DNA of 12,639 nt, taken from contig DGVT01000021.1 of assembly GCA_002395965.1 (NCBI GenBank), positions 1 to 12,639 on the forward strand. Reading direction: 5' to 3'. Positions 1-6,198 of the stretch are shown here, piece after piece. Each line of letters starts with the position of its first letter. Position 1 is the first letter of the stretch. Source of the DNA: Porphyromonadaceae bacterium UBA4277. GTDB taxonomy: Bacteria; Bacteroidota; Bacteroidia; Bacteroidales; Muribaculaceae. The position numbers and the translations under genes were made by a program. Under the pieces are notes generated by a model, which was not told the origin of the DNA, searched no databases, and saw only the letters and a program-made list of their open reading frames with translations.

Positions 1-1
1 G

Positions 2-565
2 CCCGTGACCAACATCTTCCGCGACATGATCATCCCGCAGGACCAACTGCCCAAGAAGTGCTGTGCCTACTCGGCATGCTTCCGCCGCGAGGCCGGCAGC
101 TATGGCAAAGACGTGCGCGGCCTTAACCGTCTGCATCAGTTCGACAAAGTGGAAATCGTGCGCATCGAGCGTCCCGAAGACTCCTATGCCGCCCTCGAGC
201 AGATGAAAGACCATGTGCAAGGGCTTCTCGACAAGTTAGGACTGCCCTGGCACATCCTGCGCCTGTGCGGTGGCGACATGAGCTTCACCAGCGCCATCAC
301 ATTCGACTTCGAGGTGTGGAGCGGAGCGCAACAGCGTTGGCTCGAAGTGAGCTCGGTGTCAAACTTCGAGACCTATCAGGCCAACCGCCTCAAGTGCCGC
401 TATCGTGGCGACGACAAGAAGACTCACCTGTGCCACACGCTCAACGGCTCGGCACTGGCACTGCCACGCATTATGGCCGCACTGCTCGAGAACAACCAGA
501 CACCCGAAGGCATCCGCTTGCCTGAATGCCTCCACAAGTACACTGGATTTACTATCATCGACTAA
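2..565 (+). CDS. serS: Seryl-tRNA synthetase, C-terminal part (5' end outside window)
   Basis: This class II aminoacyl-tRNA synthetase charges tRNA-Ser with serine in the cytoplasm. The window holds about the last 187 codons; the family is usually about 425 residues, so the N-terminal coiled-coil tRNA-binding arm and motif 1 lie upstream. The frame is open to the left edge, so no start is called. Counting from the first full codons, class II motif 2 is clear at about residues 21-50 (AYSACFRREAGSYGKDVRGL, then HQFDKVE). Active-site stretches follow at about 88-105 (CGGDMSFTSAITFDFEVW) and 115-122 (VSSVSNFE), and motif 3 at about 145-165 (TLNGSALALPRIMAALLENN). The C-terminal end is normal. glyA follows after 42 bp with no visible terminator, so the two are probably co-transcribed. 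Identity is very secure. Confidence 0.97.
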   Translation, partial: PVTNIFRDMIIPQDQLPKKCCAYSACFRREAGSYGKDVRGLNRLHQFDKVEIVRIERPEDSYAALEQMKDHVQGLLDKLGLPWHILRLCGGDMSFTSAITFDFEVWSGAQQRWLEVSSVSNFETYQANRLKCRYRGDDKKTHLCHTLNGSALALPRIMAALLENNQTPEGIRLPECLHKYTGFTIID

Positions 566-607
566 TTATCAACCTTTTAATAACCATTAAACATCTCTTG
601 TTATCTT

Positions 608-1888
608 ATGGAAAGAGACCAAGTATTATTCAACATCATTGAGAAAGAACATCAGCGTCAGCTCCACGGCATCGAGCTCATCGCAAGTGAAAACTTCGTT
701 AGCGAGCAGGTTATGCAGGCCATGGGTAGCTGCCTGACCAACAAGTATGCCGAGGGTTATCCCGGCCACCGCTACTATGGCGGCTGCCAGTGTGTGGATG
801 AGGCCGAGAATCTGGCTATCGACCGCATCAAGCAGCTCTTCGGAGCTGAGTATGCCAACGTCCAGCCGCACTCGGGAGCACAAGCCAACATGGCTGTGTT
901 CATGGCATGCCTCAAGCCCGGCGACAAATTCATGGGTCTGAACCTGGCACATGGTGGTCACCTGTCGCACGGGAGCCCAGTGAACTTCTCAGGACTGGTG
1001 TTCCAGCAGTGCGAATACAACGTGCGCCCCGACACCAACGAGGTGGACTACGACATGATGGAAGAAGTGGCACTGCGCGAGCACCCGAAGCTCATCGTGG
1101 GTGGTGCAAGTGCCTATAGCCGCGAGTGGGACTATGCACGCATGCGTGCCATAGCCGACAAGGTGGGTGCCCTGCTCATGATCGACATGGCTCACCCCGC
1201 CGGACTCATCGCTGCCGGACTGCTGAACAACCCATTGAAATATGCTCACATCGTGACTTCTACCACCCACAAGACCCTGCGCGGTCCGCGCGGCGGTATC
1301 ATCTTGCTGGGCAAGGACTTCGATAACCCCTGGGGCAAGACCACCAAGAAGGGCGTCATCCGCAAGATGTCGTCGCTGCTCGACAGCGCAGTGTTCCCCG
1401 GTGTGCAGGGCGGACCGCTCGAGCACGTCATCGCTGCTAAGGCTGTAGCATTTGGCGAAGCACTCACTCCGGGCTTCAAAGACTATCAAATTCAGGTTAA
1501 GAAGAACGCTCAGGCACTGGCTCAGGCACTTGTTGACAAGGGTTACAAGATCTGCACCGGCGGCACCGACAACCACAGCATGCTCGTGGACCTGCGCACT
1601 AAGTTCCCCGAACTCACCGGTAAGCTCGCCGAAGCCGCTCTCGTGGCTGCCGACATCACTGCCAACAAGAACATGGTGCCCTTCGACGACCGCTCGGCCT
1701 TCCAGACCTCTGGTCTGCGCCTCGGCACTCCTGCCATCACCACCCGTGGTGCCAAGGAACCGCTGATGGGCGAAATTGCCGAACTCATCGACACCGTGCT
1801 CCATGCACCCGAAGACGAGACCGTTATCGCAAGCGTGCGTGCCAAGGTGAACGACATCATGAAGGATTACCCAATGTTTGCTTGGTAA
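608..1888 (+). CDS. glyA: Serine hydroxymethyltransferase
   Basis: This PLP enzyme interconverts serine and glycine, moving a one-carbon unit to or from tetrahydrofolate; it supplies glycine and 5,10-methylene-THF in the cytoplasm. At 426 residues it is full length for the bacterial family (E. coli GlyA is 417). Visible motifs are ELIASENF near residues 23-30, YAEGYPGHRYYGG at 47-59, the cofactor-contact stretch MIDMAHPAGLIAAG at 191-204 (Asp193, His196), and the PLP-lysine signature STTHKTLRGPRGG at 218-230, with Lys222 as the Schiff-base lysine. VFPGVQGGP and TSGLRLGTPAITTRG are also intact. The ATG at 608 gives the family N-terminus (ERDQVLFNIIEKE). It lies 42 bp after serS on the same strand and is followed by a strong terminator. 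The serS-glyA pairing joins two serine-using functions, though the adjacency may simply be convenient. Confidence 0.98.
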   Translation: MERDQVLFNIIEKEHQRQLHGIELIASENFVSEQVMQAMGSCLTNKYAEGYPGHRYYGGCQCVDEAENLAIDRIKQLFGAEYANVQPHSGAQANMAVFMACLKPGDKFMGLNLAHGGHLSHGSPVNFSGLVFQQCEYNVRPDTNEVDYDMMEEVALREHPKLIVGGASAYSREWDYARMRAIADKVGALLMIDMAHPAGLIAAGLLNNPLKYAHIVTSTTHKTLRGPRGGIILLGKDFDNPWGKTTKKGVIRKMSSLLDSAVFPGVQGGPLEHVIAAKAVAFGEALTPGFKDYQIQVKKNAQALAQALVDKGYKICTGGTDNHSMLVDLRTKFPELTGKLAEAALVAADITANKNMVPFDDRSAFQTSGLRLGTPAITTRGAKEPLMGEIAELIDTVLHAPEDETVIASVRAKVNDIMKDYPMFAW

Positions 1889-1913
1889 TCTCTGTTGTAA
1901 AGCACAAAACATT

Positions 1914-1949
1914 AGGCGGTAGGCATAAAAATGCTTACCGCCTTTTTTT
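1914..1949 (+). terminator. Intrinsic terminator of glyA
   Basis: A 13-bp stem (AGGCGGTAGGCAT at 1914-1926 against ATGCTTACCGCCT at 1931-1943, with one G-T wobble) closes a four-A loop and runs straight into seven T residues (1943-1949). It lies 26 bp after the glyA stop, so it is a textbook rho-independent terminator for the serS-glyA transcript. Read on the minus strand, the stem is followed by only a weak T stretch, so it is a poor terminator for the convergent operon ending at 2030. Confidence 0.93.
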
Positions 1950-2029
1950 GATTCTTGTCGGCATGCGCCTCAAATGCTCGAATGCAGGTCGGGATGACCT
2001 CGCCTATGGAGCATAACGAAAGCTCGCGT

Positions 2030-3274
2030 TTATTTAACAATCACTTGCTTGCTGTTGTGGATGTAGATGCCCGGTGTGGTGGGGACGCTGTTGAGTTTCA
2101 TGCCGTGGATGTTGTACCAGCTGTTGTCGGTGGTGGTGCCGGCGTTAATATCGGTGATGGCAGTGGGTGTCGATAGCGTGAACTCGGTGATGATGATCTT
2201 GTAGCGAATACCGTCCCATGTGAAAATGCCGGTCACGTTGGCCAACTCGCCATTTTCGGGCAGCACGAAGTCGTAGGGCAAGACGAACATTGCATCTTGA
2301 ATCATGACTTGCTGGTCGCCATCGTTGGCATAGTAGAAGCGTCCGGTCTTGGTGATGCTCACGTCTTCGATCTTCACAAGGCGTGAGAGGTTGTCGTCGT
2401 TGAGCAGGTCGCCAATGCTGAAAGAGGTGGGCTTGAGAGTGCCGTTGTGAGTGACGGTGAATGTCTCGGCCGAGGTCTGCTCGTCGCTTGCTGCCTGTAT
2501 GGTCACATGCTCGTCGAAGGCATACTCGCTGCGCTTGACGATGATGTAGCCGTTGAGGATGTCGGCAGTGGCGAGCCCGAGGCTGATGTTGTCGAACTCG
2601 ATGGCGCCGGTGGCGTCTTCGACATAGGTCGTAGTCCAGTCAACGGCGTTGACCTGTGTGTCGTTGAGCATGAGCTTTGCCACGGTGCCCACTGCGAGTG
2701 CCTTAAATTCGGCAATGTTAGCCACTTCGGTAACCTGGGTGGTTGTCGGGGTGTAGGTGTCGGCATTGGCATCGTCGGTGGTGACTGTCATGTTCAGCAG
2801 CAGCGTCTGAGTGCCATATTCGTTGGCGGCATTCTCGTTGTCGAAGGTGATGGCCGTTGAGTTACCGGTCCACACATAGGTGTCGGCATCGAGGGTGCCA
2901 TTACCCTCTTGTGCAGTCATGAAGAACTTGTAGTTCTGCACTCCGAAAGTGATGTTGGTGATTGCGCGGCCTTGGTCGGCAGTGATGGTGATTTTTCCAC
3001 CCACTTGCAGATATTGCACTCCGGCGTTGGTGCGCCACATGCGGTTGACCTTGGCACCATCGACCGATGTGAGAACCACGTCGCCCTGCCTGATTTCCTG
3101 TCCGCTGATCACGCCCTTGGTGGCATCTTCCCAGTCGGCAGGTGTGGCAACTTCGAGGTTGAGGTTGTTGCCGGCAAAGTCATAGAGGTTCTCCTTGGTC
3201 TCGGCATTTGCGTTAAGGCTCATCAAGCCGCTCATCATTAGCGCTACTGCGCCTAATCGTGTAAAAATTTTCAT
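2030..3274 (-). CDS. Secreted protein with OB-fold-like repeats and a T9SS-like C-terminal tail
   Basis: Last gene of the five-gene minus-strand operon, 414 residues. Residues 1-24 form a signal peptide (MKIFTRLGAVALMMSGLMSL, then NANA). Residues 28-165 look like a beta-sandwich of the kind common in Bacteroidales secreted proteins. Residues 183-262 (VANIAEFKALAVGTVAKLML ... TYVEDATGAIEFDN ... NGYIIVKRSEYAFDEHVTIQ) resemble the OB-fold-like DUF5689/YhcR-type module, and 284-366 look like a second, more divergent copy with a similar MIQDAMFVLP stretch. The tail, residues 386-414 (WYNIHGMKLN ... PGIYIHNSKQVIVK), resembles type A sorting domains of type IX secretion cargo. These assignments are from residue patterns only; ligand and function are unknown. 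It lies 46 bp after the barrel gene, with no promoter match in the gap. No convincing terminator follows it. Confidence 0.82.
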   Translation of the reverse strand: MKIFTRLGAVALMMSGLMSLNANAETKENLYDFAGNNLNLEVATPADWEDATKGVISGQEIRQGDVVLTSVDGAKVNRMWRTNAGVQYLQVGGKITITADQGRAITNITFGVQNYKFFMTAQEGNGTLDADTYVWTGNSTAITFDNENAANEYGTQTLLLNMTVTTDDANADTYTPTTTQVTEVANIAEFKALAVGTVAKLMLNDTQVNAVDWTTTYVEDATGAIEFDNISLGLATADILNGYIIVKRSEYAFDEHVTIQAASDEQTSAETFTVTHNGTLKPTSFSIGDLLNDDNLSRLVKIEDVSITKTGRFYYANDGDQQVMIQDAMFVLPYDFVLPENGELANVTGIFTWDGIRYKIIITEFTLSTPTAITDINAGTTTDNSWYNIHGMKLNSVPTTPGIYIHNSKQVIVK

Positions 3275-3320
3275 GTTGTAAATGTTTGTTGATTAATTAT
3301 TTGTTGATTGTTTTATGCGT

Positions 3321-4925
3321 TTAGAAAAGGCATCCCACTGCCAGTGCCATGCTATGGCGGTGGGCATCGGTGAGGTGACTGATGCTCGATGCGTGGCATA
3401 GTTTTGCGCTGGCATCAACATAGATGCGTGCCCTCGCGTTAGCCACGGGCATAGCCCACCGCGCTGCAATGGTTGCCCCCATGCGCCCGGCAGTGTGCCA
3501 CTCAAATTCCCTCATCAGCAGCTCGTTGTGCTGTGCCGGCTGCTGCGCCTCGTCGCTGGCAGTGCCCAACGTGCTGTCGGTGGCAGGAGTGCCGCCGCCA
3601 TCGCCCCAATCGAGTGCGGCGCTGAGCGTCCACACATGGTCGCGTGTGGTGAGCCAGTTGCGCGTGACAATGGCCCGTACTGTTGTCAGGTGGGTGTGTT
3701 GCCGGCGGTAGAACGGGAATAAGACGGCATCGGTGCTGTTGCGATGATGATTAAGTGTGATTGAGAGCTCCCACTGGGCTAAATGCCGGTTGATGTTCCA
3801 GGCGGCATCGGCAGTGAGTGTGTAGTCGATGACTTGCCTGCGCCCCATCAGGCGGTCGTCGTAGTAGGTGACATCGGTGATGCCGCCGTCGGTGATGATG
3901 CGGTAGGTGCGTTCGTAGTCGCGAAGGTTCTCGTGTCTCCAGTCAAAGGTGAGGCGGTAAAGGTCGTTGCCGCGGGCATGTTGTAGCCAGGCGGTGGCAT
4001 TCCACATGTCGCCGTTGTGGCGGTTGAAGTCGATGTGCGACGGCGATTCCAGGCCGTAGTGCCCGTGGCGGTGAAGCCATTGCCATTGTGCCACGGCACT
4101 CCAGGTGCCGTTTTCATAGCCGCCTTGCAGTGCCAGGCCGTGCTGCATGTCGAGCAGTGGCCGCTCGTAGTCGTTGCCGGTATAACCCTTGCCGTCGGCT
4201 TGCTCGAGCCGTCCGTAGGCGGCTCCGAAGTCGATAAGATAGTGATAAACGCGGTCGGTGCGGCCATAGGTGCGCAGTGTGACGGCCTCGGTCGAGCGGT
4301 TGATGACATAGTTTGCCCCTAATGTGACCCCTGCGGCGTGCCAGGTGGCTCCGGCGGTGGCTGTGAGCCTCATGAGCGAGTTGGTGTGACGTGGGTCTTT
4401 TTGCTTGGCATAGCTTGCTGTGCCGTAGGCAAATCGTGCTCCCAAGCTGATATTACTGCCTACGGCAACTGCGGCTTCACCATTGAAGCCAAACTGCTCA
4501 AGTCGTGTGTTGCCCAGGGTGGTGTCGGTCACTTCGGTTATATCAAATGGCATATTCTCGGGTGCAATCCATATCGAGCCGGCAGCGTCGGTTGCCCATC
4601 GGTGCGCATAGCTCATGCTGCCGCGCAACACCACGCGGTTGCCGATGCGGCATATCGACCGTGCATCGGCACCGACTTGCCACTGGTGGGGTGCAGTGCC
4701 GTTTGGGGCGAAGTGGCCGTGCTGTGTGACCCCGCTGATAGAGGCGTCGGCCAGCAGGCGCAGTGTGCTGTCGGCAGGCTGATAGGTGGTCAGTGCGGCG
4801 GCATTGGCTGTGCGCAGCCATGTGAAGCGTGCCAGTGCCTGGTCGTAGTCGAGCCAAGTCTGTGCTGCGGCAGTCGTTGCTGTCACAGCGAGAGATAATA
4901 TGTTCAGTGTTAGTGATAATCTCAT
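3321..4925 (-). CDS. Outer-membrane beta-barrel protein, DUF6850-like
   Basis: 534 residues starting at the ATG at 4923-4925. That start gives a clean signal peptide (MRLSLTLNILSLAVTATTAAAQ). The frame stays open for another 108 codons upstream, but that stretch overlaps the coding sequence of the preceding lipoprotein gene and has no export signal, so it is rejected. The mature protein is a series of short alternating amphipathic strands rich in Tyr/Trp/Arg/His (for example TLGANYVINRS, WSAVAQWQWLH, LYRLTFDWRHENL), and it ends in Phe (ALAVGCLF), as expected of a BAM-assembled barrel. The KDPRHTN stretch near residue 205 and the overall pattern fit DUF6850 family barrels, which I recall next to DUF4876 lipoproteins in Bacteroides; this is from memory, not a search. 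The gap to the upstream gene is only 10 bp. It may act as a second pore or as a docking partner for the receptor; this is inference. Confidence 0.85.
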   Translation of the reverse strand: MRLSLTLNILSLAVTATTAAAQTWLDYDQALARFTWLRTANAAALTTYQPADSTLRLLADASISGVTQHGHFAPNGTAPHQWQVGADARSICRIGNRVVLRGSMSYAHRWATDAAGSIWIAPENMPFDITEVTDTTLGNTRLEQFGFNGEAAVAVGSNISLGARFAYGTASYAKQKDPRHTNSLMRLTATAGATWHAAGVTLGANYVINRSTEAVTLRTYGRTDRVYHYLIDFGAAYGRLEQADGKGYTGNDYERPLLDMQHGLALQGGYENGTWSAVAQWQWLHRHGHYGLESPSHIDFNRHNGDMWNATAWLQHARGNDLYRLTFDWRHENLRDYERTYRIITDGGITDVTYYDDRLMGRRQVIDYTLTADAAWNINRHLAQWELSITLNHHRNSTDAVLFPFYRRQHTHLTTVRAIVTRNWLTTRDHVWTLSAALDWGDGGGTPATDSTLGTASDEAQQPAQHNELLMREFEWHTAGRMGATIAARWAMPVANARARIYVDASAKLCHASSISHLTDAHRHSMALAVGCLF

Positions 4926-4935
4926 GAGTGTAGTG

Positions 4936-6174
4936 TTATCGGTCGCGCAGCGATGCGTGGTCGCGCTGCACAAAATCGTTGCTGGAATTGTTGGTGTCGA
5001 GATACACCGTGTGCCCCTGCCGCTCGGTCTCGGCAGTGTCGATGCGACGCTCCACGCTGTGTCCCTGGCGTGCCGTGAGGCTGACGTAGCCCACGTCGAT
5101 GGCAGCGGTGAGTCGCTTGTAGTTCTCGTCCCAGGCAGTGGAGAACACCTCCACGCCGTCGAGCACATTCCCGATGGGCACCTTGCGGCAGGCAAAGGTG
5201 GATAGTGCGCGGCCTTCGTCATACCACACATTGTCGGCATCCATGCCAAATTCGAGTGGCGTCATGCCTGCAGGTGGTGTGAAGATGAACATTGCAGGTG
5301 ATGATGTGCTCAATGGCCATGTGCTCTCGTATTCGTCGCCATATTTCACCACTTTCAGGTAATGGCTGGTGGGAATGAGCTCACTGGGTGAGGGGTAGAA
5401 CGATGTGCTGTTGTACTTCTCGATGTCGTAGGTGCAGTAGTAGCCCGCATTGGCCAGGTTCACGCTGTTGCTGTAGGTGGTGGTGTGGTCGATGGCGCCG
5501 TTGAGGGCGATAACCTTCTCTTCCCACGGCTCGAAGGTCACTTCGCTGCCCTGGAAGTACCAGAAAGCGCTTGATGCCGGCATGAAGCCTTCGTCCTCGT
5601 AGGTGAGCTTGCCGCCGGCGTCGTAGTTTTTGTTGATTGTGTAGCTGTTATAGGGCGTGGCAATGGCAATGCACAGCCCTGGCAGCACGATGCGTTCGCC
5701 GCTGTTATTGGTGATGATGACGTACTTGTCGCGGTGGAACCATCCCGAGCCGTCGTCGTTCTGGCATCCGCTCACATACAGCTCCCTGATGATGATGGCG
5801 CTTGAGCGTGCCTGGGTGAGTGCTATGCTCACTGTGGTTTCCTCGCCGTGTCGCACCACGACGTTAGCAGTGGCTCCGTTATAGATTGTGCGCCAGCCGT
5901 CTTGCGGCTCAGTAGTGTGCGACACGCTTGCCTGATACACTCCTGTGGGCACGAGAAAGGCTGCCACTCCCGTGGCATCGGTCTTCTGGCTGAAGGTGGT
6001 GCCGCGGCTGTCGGTGAGCTTGACCACGATGCCTTCCATCGTCGTCAAGTCGCCCGTAACGCGGGCATAGACCGCTTCGGTTTCATAGCCCGTAATGTCA
6101 CCTTCGCTGCAGCCTTGCAGCATGAGCATGGTGAGTAGTGCGATGATTGAAAATCTTATTGTTGAGCTGCTCAT
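4936..6174 (-). CDS. DUF4876-like surface lipoprotein
   Basis: 412 residues, third gene of the operon. The N-terminus (MSSSTIRFSIIALLTMLMLQ, then GC) is a type II signal peptide with lipobox LQGC; the lipidated residue is Cys22. The residues after it (SEGD) are acidic, in the manner of the Bacteroidetes lipoprotein export signal, so exposure on the cell surface is likely. Residues about 33-117 look like an Ig-like carboxypeptidase-regulatory fold (GIVVKLTDSRGTTF ... TDATGVAAFLVPTGVYQASV). From about 124 the sequence IIIRELYVSGCQNDDGSGWF and KYVIITNNSGERIVLPGLCI fits DUF4876 and resembles a lamin-tail-like beta fold. The family has no established function. Its place between a TonB-dependent receptor (24-bp gap) and a barrel (10-bp gap) suggests a substrate-binding or capping role like SusD, but no SusD-type TPR helices are seen. 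Confidence 0.86.
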   Translation of the reverse strand: MSSSTIRFSIIALLTMLMLQGCSEGDITGYETEAVYARVTGDLTTMEGIVVKLTDSRGTTFSQKTDATGVAAFLVPTGVYQASVSHTTEPQDGWRTIYNGATANVVVRHGEETTVSIALTQARSSAIIIRELYVSGCQNDDGSGWFHRDKYVIITNNSGERIVLPGLCIAIATPYNSYTINKNYDAGGKLTYEDEGFMPASSAFWYFQGSEVTFEPWEEKVIALNGAIDHTTTYSNSVNLANAGYYCTYDIEKYNSTSFYPSPSELIPTSHYLKVVKYGDEYESTWPLSTSSPAMFIFTPPAGMTPLEFGMDADNVWYDEGRALSTFACRKVPIGNVLDGVEVFSTAWDENYKRLTAAIDVGYVSLTARQGHSVERRIDTAETERQGHTVYLDTNNSSNDFVQRDHASLRDR

Positions 6175-6198
6175 TGTATGCTATAAATAATTAATGAG

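Noticed and set aside
989..1912. Long minus-strand open frame (307 codons) antisense to glyA
   Set aside because: It lies entirely opposite a perfectly conserved glyA, its product matches no family I recognise, and the GC-rich codon pattern of glyA explains the open frame.
1986..2000. Small hairpin AGGTC-GGGAT-GACCT as terminator of the five-gene operon
   Set aside because: It has only a 5-bp stem and no T-run on the minus strand.
4338..4898. Plus-strand open frame of 186 codons opposite the barrel gene
   Set aside because: It is the shadow of a real gene; it is Cys-rich with no recognisable motif and no promoter.
4926..5249. 108-codon upstream extension of the barrel gene
   Set aside because: It overlaps the lipoprotein gene in another frame and lacks an export signal; the ATG at 4925 gives a clean signal peptide.
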